This document shows, piece by piece, positions 37,572 to 49,954 of a stretch of 64,000 nucleotides of DNA. How positions within the stretch are numbered: the first letter of the stretch is position 1; the number at the start of each line of letters is the position of its first letter. The DNA is from Parietaria judaica (taxonomy: Eukaryota > Streptophyta > Magnoliopsida > Rosales > Urticaceae), in NCBI GenBank assembly GCA_954871525.1, contig OX940872.1:24213746-24277745 (forward strand). The letters are read 5' to 3'. The position numbers and the translations under genes are program-made. The notes below the pieces were generated by a model that was not told the DNA's origin, ran no database searches, and saw only the letters and a program-made list of their open reading frames with translations.

Positions 37572-39293
37572 AACCCTAGTCATGCATGAGTAGTGAAGAA
37601 CCATATTCATGGGGTTAATTTCATTGAAATAATAAAGTCTCTAGTTTAGTGACATTTTTGTATTATTTTCTGTTTTGTTAGTCATTTTATGTTTTTCTTG
37701 CTTACAAGAGAGGCTGTTTTCGACTATTTTTTCTCTGAATTTCCATGTTGAAGAGTTTTTCTCTTATGCGGAATTTGATATTTACTAATGGAAAAATGAT
37801 AATATTGCTTCATTTTTTTTTTTGGCTGTTTTCTCTTAATTTCTTTGTTACTATTAATTTTTTAGTTGACCTTAATGTACATAGCCACCATTTAGATAAC
37901 TATAAACTGATTTTTAAACTATTAATTTTTTAAAATGAGTATGTTTAAAATTAGATTAAAATGAAGCAAAGTGCAACTAGGACAACACTCGATATTAATA
38001 TCAAGAAGTTTTATCCGTGAAGTAAAGAGTTCAAACCTTCGTATCAGAAAAAAAAAAAAAAAAACTATATGAAAGAGAAATCAAAAATTTTATTTCGTGA
38101 ATTTCTCTTTCGTAAGGACGTCAGCGCTACGAAAGAGAAATCAAAATTTTATTTTGTGAATTCACTATAAAATTGTAGTTAAGTAAGAATTTAATTATGA
38201 AAATACATTGAACATCGCGTAATGATCACATTAATAATCACCTCCTATCATTAGGCAAAAATAATACACCTCGCGTTAACCAAATTTAGATATAAATTCT
38301 AATAAATGTTAAATTTATGAAAGAAAAAAAAAAGTAAATAAATTTTATAAATGTGAATTCCCTTGCTAGGAAAAAGAAAAAAAAAGGAAGAAAAACGAAG
38401 AGAGAAAGAGAAAGAAAAAGAAAAGACAGAAGGATGGGTCGTAGGTACAATGCATGAGAGATATATGTAAGCTCCATTCTAAATTTAGTTCGTATTAATT
38501 ATGGTTTTTCCACGAGTCCTTTAGGAAAAAGAAATAAAGGAAGAAAAAAGAGTCACGTGTTAATCAATGACGAAGCAGAAGAAAAAAAAATTATGTGAAT
38601 TTTATTCTTGATTTAGTTCCTAATAATTAAAGTTTTTTTTCCCGAGTTGAAAGAAATTAATGACGAGAAAATATCATTTATGATATGAATTTAGATTTCG
38701 AGACATATGCATGCACACCCTTAATATTCGAACGATCATATTACGTACATAATGTGGTGATCACCTAAGAATTAAGTTTATAATTAGAATACGAAATTGT
38801 ATGTAATTATTAGTTAAGTAACTATTAAGTTATAGCTCATATATGCAAGTATATATATTTTATTATACATTATAATAAGGAGCTTATTATGATATAATTT
38901 TATATAGATTGGACATCCATGATTTAATTTATGTAATATATATAGACAATGAGATAATGTTTTTTTATTCTATTTTTCTTTTACACAAAAATCCCTTTTT
39001 ATTTGGTCAAAAGCTCTTATAATAGCCACTTAATTTGTTCCTTTTTTCTAGTTCTTTCTTCTCCAAATTGTCTTTAAATGACTAATACTACTTCTCGTAC
39101 GGTCTCACACCTCCAATTACGTGTGTCCGTACAAGTGTGTTCATAACACTTCTATTCTCTAAGCTTATATAAATCAATGTTGAATTGTATCAAGTTATTC
39201 TTCAATTCCTCTAGTGGATAGTATATACATATATATACTGATAGTATATATATTTCAATTTGTATTGTTATTGTTTTGGATATACTGCAATTG
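37572..39293. other. AT-rich intergenic DNA, no gene seen
   Basis: No gene found. It includes an A18 tract preceded by a tRNA-SINE-like patch (38030-38065), a short inverted repeat at 38101-38141, and the CT-rich leader of the ENTH gene near 39045-39070. Confidence 0.45.
38101..38141. repeat. 14-bp perfect inverted repeat inside a 31-bp direct repeat
   Basis: atttctctttcgta (38101-38114) and tacgaaagagaaat (38128-38141) are exact reverse complements around a 13-nt spacer. The word gaaagagaaatcaaaa is also directly repeated at 38071 and 38131. Possibly a tiny MITE remnant. Confidence 0.6.
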
Positions 39294-42200
39294 ATGGAGC
39301 AGATTAAGAAGCAAGCTTCTTCTTTTCTACAAGACAAATACAAGCTTGCCAGAATTGCTTTCACTGATGTCACTGAAGCTGAAGTGTAAGTACTTTAATT
39401 CTCTTATTTTCACATTACTTAAAACAAAGTAACGCGAATATATAAGATTTAATTTAAAAAAAATTTGCGAATTGTACATTGAACGTGCGATACCCTACAC
39501 AAACAAAAACGTTTTTGCACGGCTGAAAGGTGTAATTGTCAGTGACGGACCCAACATACGAATTCCCGGGGGGTTGCTTATGAGTCCTGTGAGATCACGA
39601 GCTATTAAATTAGTATGATTAAAGATAATAAATTGAAGCTAACAATTAAAAAATAAATATATATTTATATATCAGGTATATTGATATTTCTATATGAACA
39701 CCTGTAAGTCGTGGTGTGGCCGAAAAGGTCATTAGCAAACAACATCGTCGAAAGTATACTTTTACCGGTGTGTTTCCAAACTGTGCCGATAAAAGAACAT
39801 GCACACTTAACTCCTTTTTTTTTTTTTTTTAAGTTGTGAAATAAAATTTTAAGCACATGTCTTTGAGACGCAAAATAGGTGCTGGAAGATACTATAACGA
39901 TCACGGTCTTATGCATAAGTCAAGTATCGACGTTTTTCGGCCATCACGACGTTCTCGTATATATGCTAACATATTTATCTGAATTTGATGAAATATTATT
40001 AGGTTGGTTGAGGAAGCAACGAACGGTGCTCCATGTAGTCCTGACGCCAAAACCATGACCAAAATTGCTGAGGCATCTTATTTTGTGGATGATTACTGGA
40101 GAATTGTTGATCTTCTTCACAAGAGGTTGTTATACATCATCACATGACTTCATTATTAATCAAACGGAACAAATGTTTAATAAATATAAATCGACAAATA
40201 CATTTTATATGAAAGTTTAATTTGGGAAGAAAATTATGGACAAAGAATAAATAAATGCACTATGATCGAAAAATGTTACAACGAAAGAGATTTAGTACTA
40301 AAATAAATGGAAATTAAATTTTCAATTTTTACTCTTTTGAACACTACCTTAACGGATCCGGGTATAACCACGTGGAACATAATTGACACGATTAAGAACA
40401 AATTAATATACTTATTTTATGCATTTTATGTTAACATTCATTAATATGCAAAATTTATTCTTATTTTATTAAATACGCTGTTCAATTGTGAATATATAGA
40501 ATTGCTAATAATTTTAACATCATACATTGTACAATTACATTTATTAAGAATAGTACCAAGATGTTATATGAGTAGACACGATTACCGCAATTATTAAATA
40601 AAGCGGGTTTGAGTCTCATCTTCAAACACAATTAATAAATGGTGCGGGTATGAGTATATATAAAATTTAGTTAAAGAAAACATTTAAACACGGCACGAAC
40701 ATGTACGTTATGAAACACGAATTGCCACTAGTAACTAGTCATCGAAGGGCGAGGCTAGAAATGGCTATGAAAAACGGATTCGGGTCACAAACTCTATTTT
40801 ATTTAATTATTTAGGGTTGAATTTTAAAATTTTGCATGTGTGCACGCACGTATAAACGAATGAGTTACATGCATATGCAGGTTCTTTTGTGTTGATTGGA
40901 AGCAATGGAGACAATCCTACAAGACTCTGACGCTTCTCGAGTTCTTACTCACACATGGCCCTGAAGATTTCGCTGCTGAATTCTCATGCGATACTGACGT
41001 CATTGAAGAGCTTGGAACTTTTCGATATATTGATGACAAGGGGTACGTTCGTACGTGTTAATCTCAAAGAACAATAAGTACATAGTAATCTCCGGGTTTG
41101 AATCCCAGTTCTCAGTTAAAAACCTCGGGAAAATTGCCAATTGCAACGGAGAACCGAGATGGGCCGAGGCAAGCTTTTTTGTTAATCTTTTTGTTTTTGT
41201 TTTTGAAAGCAGCTTTTTTTGTTAATCTTGAAGAGCTATGTGGGGGTGAATTTTTTTTGTCCCCGAGTTTAGTTTGAGTACTTCGTCTAGTTACGAGTTC
41301 AAATTGCTAGGGTTTATGAATCGGAAACCGAGATCGGCCAGGGCAAACTCGTTCTCACCCTGGTCCTCCTCCTAGCTAGTATTAGTTGTATTTGATTTTC
41401 TTAATAATTTACTATAGATTTAACGTTTAGGGTATTCTTTTAATCAGACATGATGGTATTATTTGAAGAGCTGTAAAATAAATTTACTGTTTTTTATTTG
41501 ATATAAAAAAAATCTAAAAAATAAATGTAAGAAAGGAACAGTTATAATAAGTCAAATTTTTATTGATTAACTAATAAATATTTTTTAAAAACTCTGTTGG
41601 ACCGATCATTTTGGCCCTGTTCCTATTTTTGAAAATCCATCTCGATCTTGCCGGTCTAGCGAAATTTAAATCTAACCCTCTTCCCCGGTAAAATTTCTGG
41701 TTTCGTCATTGATTATTCTGCTTCATTAATATTTATATTTAAAATCTGCCACTAATTATATGATTACACATTTTTATATTTATGACGTGGCATGTAATAT
41801 ATTTCATGTTTTAGCTTCGATTGGGGTGCAAGCATGCAAAGAAAGTCAGAGGAAATAGTCAAACTTCTTGGAGGAGGAAAAGCCGCACTCAGAGAAGCTC
41901 GCTTTAGGGCTCTAAGACTCACCAAAGAAATCCAAGGCTTTGGGAGCTCTCTTTCGTCTCCTTCTTCTTCTTCCGTCTCCGATCGCTCGTCGAGGGCGTC
42001 TTCCTTCGGCTCGTTCTCCGCCAATGAGACCAACAGCGAGCCCGAGATTAAAGCTCCTCGGTTTTCGGAGACCAGCTATTCCAATTGCGGGATTATAGAT
42101 TACGATGATGAAGACGACGATTACGAGGACGAAGATGATGATGATAATGAGAAAGACTCAATTTTGCGTTCGAGAAACGAGAAAGATGGTTTCGCGAGCG

Positions 42201-42337
42201 GGATTTTCTCGAAGCTTACGTGCTTCGCTACTTCTTCGAAAGGTGACAAGCATGGCTTTAGGAGTGTTTCTGATGTTGGTACTAGGGCTTCGAAGAAGAA
42301 GAAGTTGTATAATCGACGGTCTTCACTTTGGTATTAG
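39294..42337 (+). CDS. ENTH-domain (epsin-like) adaptor protein
   Basis: A 299-residue protein of the ENTH/VHS superfamily, expected to bind phosphoinositides on membranes in clathrin-type traffic. Exons 39294-39385, 40003-40125, 40881-41042 and 41815-42337 join in phase with GT-AG introns. The ENTH fold is recognised by DKYKLARIAFTDVTEAE near the N-terminus, PDAKTMTKIAEASY, DDYWRIVDLLHKR, WKQWRQSYKTLTLLEFLLTHGPEDF, IEELGTFRYIDDKGFDWG and VRxK-type helix 8 (MQRKSEEIVKLL). After the domain come a Ser-rich segment, an acidic run (IDYDDEDDDYEDEDDDD) and a basic tail (KKKKLYNRRSSLWY). The UIM, NPF and DPW repeats of full-size epsins are absent, as in the short plant ENTH proteins. By memory it resembles At3g23350. 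Confidence 0.9.
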
Positions 42338-43854
42338 TCGATTCTATATATATATATATATATATTACTAAGAAATAAGATTAAGTACTATCATGAGGAT
42401 GAGCTATAATGTTATCATAATCCATATCAATAATCATTTTGGTTGTTGTAATAAAGATTATAATTTATTAATATATGGTTCATTGTTGAAATTAAGCACT
42501 CTTTAATCATATCTTTGTAATCAATTTACTTTCACCAAATATATAAGAGAATTATGCCTACATTATTAGTTGAATACTTAATCACAAATCGATTTTTAAA
42601 AATGACAAAAGCAAGAAAATTCTCGAAGCCCGAATAGTTATTCTCATTGGTTTTTCGTTAGAAAAATTCTCCGAAGTCTGACATGTGAATTTATTCATAC
42701 ATCAGCACTGCAAAACAAGAATACCGGATTCTCAATAGATAATTTCAATTTCTTGCACATACATTTATGTGAAGGTAAATATATTTACAATTTATCTCTA
42801 TCCCTTTTTTATCTCTATTCGCGAAACTGTTACTTTATTCTACTTTTAAAGTTCTTTCAAGCCCGATATTCTATTACATTCGCCGCCATTGTTGTCTCCC
42901 CTTTGTCATTATGAGACAACTTTTTATCATTCTGCAATATGTAATCTGCCTCCCTTGCAAGCCTTAGTATATATCTGAACATCCGAAAATAAAGTTTGAA
43001 ATCCTTCGATGTGGGACATAATCGATCTTTTTTTTTCGAAGGAAAAAAAAAAGTTTGAAATCCTTCGATGTGGGACATAATCGATCTTTTTTTCGAAGGA
43101 AAAAAAAGTTTGAAGTCCTTCGATGTGGGACATAATCGATCTTTTAATATAATGGTTACTTACTATTGATAAATTTAACGTGTTTTGTTTGGTTGGACCA
43201 ACCCAACCAACCTAAAAAGACTTTGGATATGCCATAAATATCGTTTTCCTAAAACATGTCGTTTCAAGTACAAATATAGGTCATTTTGTTCTTTCGTTTG
43301 ATATAATATATATATGAGAGAAAACGTATCAAACTGCGGTCAAACGGCATAAACCCAAAGTGAAAAGACAATGATAAAATTATGTAAAGTCATAATAAGT
43401 GAAGCGACGCATATTTCGTCAAAGATTTTCAACGGAGTTTGGTCAATTTCCACGTCTCTTACCTACAATGATTTTTTTATAATCTTGTGGCAAAAGTGAA
43501 TTTGAGATTGAAATCTTGAGATTCTTTGCTTGAATTGATGAGTGTTTGAGGTTAGCTGAGTTTCAGATTGCTTGTTTTATGAGATGAAAGTATGAAAAGT
43601 TGTGTAATTTTTTTTATTTTGGAATTGGTTCAAATTTCATACTTGATAAAAATTTTCAGCGAAGCATAAGGCATAGGCATTTCAGTGACAAATAGCAATG
43701 TCGCGTTTCGTGCTTTGTATTTTTTAGGGTTAATTAGCATATTTATTTATTTATAGTTTATTTTTTGTTGATTTTTTTTTTTTAAATTAAGGTATAACAT
43801 AAATTTTAATTTCGCTCAAACAAGATGGACTCGTGCCAAGGAAAAGAAAATTAG
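42338..43854. other. ENTH gene 3' flank and intergenic DNA, no gene seen
   Basis: Contains an (AT)n tract at 42347-42366 and the tandem repeat at 42994-43146. No coding region is supported. Confidence 0.45.
42994..43146. repeat. 55-59-bp tandem repeat, three copies
   Basis: Copies start at 42994, 43053 and 43108 with gtttgaaatccttcgatgtg and share gggacataatcgatctttt. They differ mainly in the length of T and A runs around a ttcgaagga word. Confidence 0.9.
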
Positions 43855-44496
43855 TGTTGGTTATGCCCGAACCGGATATTGGATCCACTGGGCTCTCGGG
43901 TATTGACCCGAACACATAACCAAGTCAACGGGCCCACATGGGCCCGAGTATTAATTATGACTTGTGAGTACATTTATTAATTATTGTATTAATTAATTAA
44001 AGCTTAATGGGTTTGACTAAAAACCCATTAGGTTAAATGTTAGTGTGTATTATAAATACACGTTTAACCTCATAATTAAAAGCTAAGGAAAACCCTAAAC
44101 ACAATCTTAGAGAGAGAATTTCGTTTTGCCTCCTTGTGGGTGAACTCGAGATATGCTCTCCTCTCGGTTCTTCATCGGTTTCTCATCCAAACACCGAGAA
44201 GGATCTAACCTATCCTTCGAGCTGTTTTCCGGTCTATAAAGATGTTCCCACAGTGACGTGGTGGACGACGTAGAGGCACGGCAATTGGCGTGCTATATCC
44301 CGGAGCTAGGAGAAATCGACCAGACACTGAATCAGCAAAACTACAGCGTTTTGGTATAGTTGGCAAAAGTACCAAAAGTCTGGTAACGTATCCAAAACGA
44401 ATACTTTGATTTCGATATTAATCTAGATCTATATTGTTTGATGATATCCCGTGATTTCCGCCTCGGGATTGAGAAAATTCATCGAAAAACTTAACA
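43855..44496 (+). mobile_element. Solo LTR (642 bp) with ATTAG duplication
   Basis: Begins TGTTGGTTATGCCCG and ends AAAAACTTAACA. It is flanked on both sides by ATTAG (43850-43854 and 44497-44501). It contains TATAAATA at 44051-44058 followed by a leader-like stretch. No internal retrotransposon region remains, so it arose by LTR-LTR recombination. The lineage (copia-like ends) is not certain. Confidence 0.88.
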
Positions 44497-44501
44497 ATTA
44501 G

Positions 44502-45331
44502 GAACCTCGCCACTTTGAAATCTTAGCTCCGCCGTTACGCAGAAGCAATGCATACATATATCCTGCCATTGGCCTCTATCATTTTGTAAAACAATAGCCG
44601 TTCTATCAATTTTTGAAAAGAAAAAATAAATTTTAAATTTATAGCTTTAAACATAGAGTGGCTAAAACTTGTGTTTAACGTACTAAATTTTTAGTTCAAT
44701 AAAATTTTAAGCACAAATTTTTATATCGGTGTCCATGTTATAGTAAATTTATCCTTATAAATTCTCGTTTTTTTTTACTCTTGATTTTGCAATTTTATCC
44801 ATATCCAGCCTTTTTGTTCAGATTTTTACGGAATAATATTTTTTGTGTTGATATCTATGGGGCCGGCCAAATAAACTTCATATTTTGTATTTCGTTCTTT
44901 AGTTGGCCTCACCGGTACCAACCCAAAAAATATCGTTCCGGCAAAAACTAACAAAAATTTAATAATAGAACTAAATATAGACAAAATGACAATATTATGG
45001 TCCATATAATTATTTTACAATATAAATTGCTAAATGTAGAAGAAAAAAAAAAGCTAGAGGGCTTTTGGGATTGATTGTCGTTCTCCTTCAAAAAAAAAGA
45101 TTGTCGTTTTTTCGTTGTTGGACTCAATTGATATTTGTGAGTTATTTGGGGGCAAAACTGGGAATGAATTTCTTCCATTGTCTTCTCCGTCCTCCGAACT
45201 CTGCGACTGAAATGTCGTAAACCTTAGCGACCACCATTCGATTTCATCGGCAAAGGTGAGTTTCCAAGCTCGTGCATTTCAAGCTCTTTGCGGCAATGGC
45301 GGTGAACCAGTGTTGATCCGTGGATTAGGGC
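44502..45331. other. Intergenic DNA and mS33 upstream region
   Basis: No gene seen. The last ~150 bp before 45332 are GC-richer and contain the 5' UTR of mS33. Confidence 0.45.
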
Positions 45332-46535
45332 ATGGCCACGGCGGCGAGCGGGCTGAAGGGGATTTTGGCTTCGGCGATTGCGGTGGGGATCAGCGAGGCG
45401 AGAGCGAGGATCTTCGGGCACGTGCTGAACCCCACTGGGCAGCGAACTTCTCACAAGATTCTCAGGAAGAAGCTCGTCGGTCCTCAGATCTCTCAGTGGT
45501 ACCCGCACGACGTCGTCGGAGAGGACCCGGAAATGGCGTCTCGTAAAGAATACCAGTAATCTCTCTCTCTCGATCTCTTTTGTGTGTATGTATAGTTATA
45601 TCGTTTTGACTTCATGGTTCCAAAGCTACTACTGTGCTGTGTTCCGGCCAATTGCCGGAACTCGGGTTCTGTGGCTGCGAGCTCGAGACTTCGGCCGCGA
45701 GTCTATTAGGAAGAAAGAATACATGAATTTTGAAAACCCAGAAAAAAGAAGAAGAGAATTACACGAACACTCGCACTCGTTTTTCTCACGGCTTCTAGGT
45801 GGAAGTGATGGGAATCTTGTTATGAAAGAAGTGAGATACACCGTTTTTATACGGGAGCGTGAGCTGAAAAAAGTTAGTTATACCGGCATTCGTCGTCCGG
45901 GAAGATACTTACGGAGATAAATAGTGGTGCGAGACTAGTTTGGGTGTAGGTTTTAGTTTAGGAACATTGTATTGAGAGAGTGATGTACCGGTTCGGTGAT
46001 ACTTCTAAGTAACTCCTAGTAACTTAAGCAATGAAGTTTATTAGTAGATTATGAATTCGATACAACACCTAGGATAAGAAAGTTGCTGCGACGGACGGGT
46101 TTTACCTAAAACCGCGCCTTTTCTTGATCTTGATCTGATAACTTTTCCTAGGTCAAGTAGTAATATTGGTAGATTGTAACCCTGGTGAGTTACGAAACTC
46201 TTGATCATAAGTTATTATTAGTTTGTTTCTAGGTTGATTTGTATGTAATTTCCTATTGAATATGGTCGAGAGAGTTTTCCCGTTCAACTCTCGACTTTGA
46301 GACCGGGATTCTCGCTCTCCTTTGATTTTACGTCACGGTTTTGCCACTATCGATATACGGCTCTAATCTTCAGAAATTCAAGAACTAATTATTGATTTGG
46401 TCACCGTTAGAGTCTGCTGCTAACTCTGGTTTACTCTTCCTTAGGCGGTTATCGAAGCTTCAAATGTTAAAACGGCGAGGAAAGGGACCGCCGAAGAAGG
46501 GCCAAGGGAAGCGCGCTGCGAAGCGTAACAAATAG
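45332..46535 (+). CDS. MRPS33: Mitochondrial small ribosomal subunit protein mS33
   Basis: A structural protein of the mitochondrial ribosome small subunit, 104 residues. Exon 1 is 45332-45555 (MATAASGLKGILASAIAVG, ARIFGHVLNPTGQRTSHKIL, KKLVGPQISQWYPHDV, DPEMASRKEYQ). Exon 2 is 46445-46535 (RLSKLQMLKRRGKGPPKKGQ, ending KRAAKRNK). The junction is phase 2 with GT-AG. Length and the basic C-terminus match plant mS33. The 889-bp intron holds a GC-richer insert (about 45630-45920), which gives misleading ORFs. The start is the first ATG with a short amphipathic N-terminus suited to mitochondrial import. Confidence 0.93.
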
Positions 46536-47133
46536 GAGCAGCAGCAACAACAGACATTGTTCTTGTTTAGTCTTTTGAATAGAAAATGTGGTCAAGAGTT
46601 TTGTGTTTGGTTGCTACTTGCTTGTGTCGTGCCATTTTTGTTCCAGAAATTGATGACTTGCATAAAGCAAAAATAATGAACATGACAGGAAGTGTTGAGT
46701 TATACGTGACGCGTGATTTATTCGAGAATATTGTAAATTACTAAAAAAAATGTAAGAGGAAAGTTGCACAAAACGTAAGAACACTAAAATTAATGATCTC
46801 AAACAAATCAAGCAATTAGTTTATCTATATTTTTTTTTATGTTGGGGGGCAAATATTGTACTCTTGTAAATAATAGGTGTCATTTCTGTCGAAATTAAAA
46901 AGTTAAGGGGTGTATTTGCCAATTACTTTTTTACATCCCAATTGTAATTTGCAAATTTTTAATTGGGATTACAATTGAATTACTTATTAGAGTATATATA
47001 TAGTTTCTGAAAACTACTTAAGATTATAGACTAAAAATTTAATACAAAAATACAAAACTAATACTATTATGTTATTATTCACAAAATCATTTCGATCAGC
47101 CAAAGCCTCTCTCTCTCTCTCGGAAGCACGAAA
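46536..47133. other. Intergenic DNA between mS33 and SDH3, no gene seen
   Basis: mS33 3' UTR, then AT-rich DNA. The (CT)n-rich leader just before 47134 belongs to SDH3. Confidence 0.5.
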
Positions 47134-48663
47134 ATGGCGTCGGCGATGCTGCGATCGGCCAGGTCCGCCGTCTCCAGAGCCCAATTCCATCGCCGGAGCT
47201 TCTTCCCCGTCGGAAATCTCCTCCCTTCCGCCGCCGGCGCCGGCCAGCCGTTCTCCCACCTCGCGAATCCCTGTCCGTTCAGTCCCCGAGTCGCCGGCGA
47301 TGCCTCTCCCTTCAACTCCAGATCTGAGGTCTCATCTCTCTCTCTCTCTTTTCAACTCTTGTATGGGTTGAGTTTGCCAATTTAACGCTTTGGAGCCCTG
47401 GGATCTTGGGTACATGATTTCTGTTGAAATCAAAGAGCAAAAACCTTCATATTTGTGTTAGTTTCGAATTTAAAGAGTTTACAAGTTCAAGGACGAAGTG
47501 AGACATAGATTGTGTATAGGCTTCGAGATGATCGAAAGCTTGACATAGAGTGTGATCAAAGGCTTCTCGGGATTGTCTGGTCGAAGTGCGGTTCCGATTG
47601 TTCTTTCGTTTTGCGTCCTCTCTGTAATCCGGTAGCCGTAACATTCATATTTGCTGAGAGTAGATCATGTTTCTTTCTGCCATAGAAGCTGTGTAGATGG
47701 AGATTCTTCGGAATCAAACCGCCTTAAACCTAGTGTTCGTGTGTGAATATGTTTTACTCAGCCTTGATGTTTAGTTAAGCTCGGCTCTATACTTGCCTGT
47801 CGATTGATTCCGATTGGCTTATGTGAAATGAGTTTATTTCCAGCGTGAAACGATGAATTCATGCTTTTACTATAAGCACGAATCTTGGGGGATTTGTCGA
47901 TTAAAACTCGAGGATGAGAACATCAGTGAAATTCGACCTTCAGGAGGAAGATGCTTTAAGGCAGTTGTACTTTCCTATGTCTATTTAAGTATTTTGGGTA
48001 TTTTATGATGATAAGGGCATTTTGGGTATTTTATCAAATTACGGTTTTATAATCACCTTATGGATTTTAATCCCTAGGTAGTTACGGCACGTTTATTTTA
48101 GCTTATTACTTGCTCACATCTCGGGAGGACTTTGGGCCGTGCTCTCGAAGGAACTTCCAGTCGTATTGTTATGTTGAGTTTGATTATCAATAAAAGTAGC
48201 CGGAAATTCACGTCTGAATTTTCGTTGGCTTGCATTATTTTGTCTCCGGGTTCTATCAGAAACTTGTCTCCGGGTGTGGAATTTTGTAACTGATTGAGCT
48301 GTGTTCATATGTCAGGCTTCCAAGTATTCGACGACAGCTGTCACCGACAAAGCTGGAAATTACGCACCACTTGGTGGAGCTGCCACTCTCCGGCCCCTGT
48401 CTCCACATCTGACCATCTTCAAGCCCCAGCTCGATTCCACCATTTCCATCTCTAACCGAATCTCCGGGGCTCTGCTCGTCTCAGGAATTCTCATCTCTTA
48501 CCTTCTGTGTATCAAAGTCGGTGCAGTTTGCTTATCATACCCGAGTTTTTACCAGCTCTTCTTCTACACCTCGAAGTACCTTGCCACCGTCGGCATGGAG
48601 ATCAGTGCCTTAGCGCTCGCCTTTCATCTCTTTTATGGGATTCGCCATTTGGTTAAGCACTGA
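47134..48663 (+). CDS. SDH3: Succinate dehydrogenase subunit 3 (cytochrome b-type), mitochondrial
   Basis: A membrane-anchor subunit of respiratory complex II in the inner mitochondrial membrane. Exon 1 (47134-47328) encodes an Arg/Ser-rich, acid-free presequence (MASAMLRSARSAVSRAQFHR). Exon 2 (48316-48663) encodes the mature part, joined in phase 0 with GT-AG. The total is 180 residues. SdhC signatures are RPLSPHLTIFKPQ, the quinone-site segment SISNRISGALLVSG, and FHLFYGIRHLVKH, whose His residues include the usual haem ligand position. Hydrophobic stretches at ALLVSGILISYLLCIKVG and the GMEISALALAFHLF region suggest two to three membrane helices. The 987-bp intron separates the targeting and functional parts, a common plant arrangement. 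Confidence 0.92.
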
Positions 48664-49954
48664 GTGTGGGAGATGTGATTAGGATTCCGGCAAAGCTTGA
48701 AACGGAGCGAGAGCTTGGAGGAATGATAAGGGTCTCAGGTTGCAAGGCTTCTTTCTTTGTTGTTCCTGTTGGGAAAAGCCTTACATAAACTGCTAATGCA
48801 ATCGATAATAATTTCCGGTGATCCGACTATTTTTTACCGACTTTTGGGTGTCGAAAATTGAGATTACTTGCCTTCAAATAAAAATAGGGTTTTCTTTATT
48901 GCTTGTGGATGCTACTTTAATTTGTTTGTGGAAAGAAGTGCTTAGATTTTTAAATTTATAACTTTAGGGCCAAGTTTGAAAATGTGGAAATTAACCTAAA
49001 TAGCATGTAGATTCCACTTTCACCGTCATTTTTAGCGTACTTCTCGCTTCTTTTACGTAACTTACCAAAGAAGGAACCCGAACATAGGCTCGGGAGTGAT
49101 CGGTTCAGAACCAACAAGCGAAGCTAGTTTACAGTCTGCAATTTACTCCAAAAACGCAAGTTTTTATTCTCTAGTTAGGTCATTTATAAAGTAAGCTTAG
49201 CTCTATCGTTTAGAAAAATGCCACATTTTCTATGAAAAGTCATATTTTAGACAAATATTCTAGTCTCTCCAAAAGTAAACTTTTTGCATTAAGAGTTCGT
49301 GACCCGCATCTGTTTTGTTGGTGATATCTCTTTATACAAAACGATCCGAGCTAATTTTTTATGTACGGTCCACGAATTGACTTACGGAGTTTGTAACCCG
49401 TGTTTGTTTTTTTTACTCATACCATTCGAAGTTATTGGATATTTTGAATTGGTGAAAGCAGAAAAACCGCAATAGGGAATTTCACTAGCATGTATTAAGA
49501 CTTAACGTTAACTATCGTAGCTCTCTTAGTGAATTTTCTCCTTTTCTTGTAACTTTCTTTGCAAATTCAATTTCCATGTAAAACAAAGTTGTTCTTTGCC
49601 GAGATTAATGTTTCACTCGAAGCCAAGAAAAAGTCGAAGTCGGTCTACCACGGTTCTCCGAGTGATTAACGGGTTTTGTCAAATGAACAATGTCATAAAC
49701 AGCCGCAGATTGCACCGGCTTTGCCATTGTTCTTTGCCGAGATTAGGGTTTCACTCGTTTTGTTGATTACGGAGTAAGCGAAGAGATCACAAGAAGTGGG
49801 GAAAGATAAGCGTAGAGCCCCAAAAGTCAACCTGTAATTCTATTAATGTATGTACTGTATGATATACACATGGTGAAGATCCAGCTCCTACCTCTTCTGT
49901 ATAAAAAATAAAAAATGGAACCGGTATTACCAGATCTCTATCGAAATAATCGCT
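48664..49954. other. Intergenic DNA between convergent SDH3 and ABCF5, no gene seen
   Basis: 3' UTRs of both genes from opposite sides. The word ttctttgccgagatta..gtttcactcg occurs twice (49595 and 49731), so a small duplication is present. No coding region. Confidence 0.5.

Noticed and set aside
38025..38065. Possible SINE 3' end (gagttcaaacctt followed by A18)
   Set aside because: B-box-like word right beside the A-tract is the wrong geometry for a full SINE; likely coincidence or a severe truncation.
41077..41170. tRNA-SINE-like B box (gggtttgaatcccag) in ENTH intron 3
   Set aside because: Only one internal-promoter box matches; no A box, poly-A tail or target duplication could be placed.
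45582..45920. 112-codon ORF downstream of mS33 exon 1
   Set aside because: Lies within the mS33 intron; no family resemblance, and splicing of mS33 to 46445 is clear from conserved protein sequence.
46260..46340. Similarity between mS33 intron (gagagttttcccgttcaactctcg) and ABCF5 intron 2 (52030-52075)
   Set aside because: Shared words are short and scattered; an old dispersed repeat is possible but borders cannot be set by eye.
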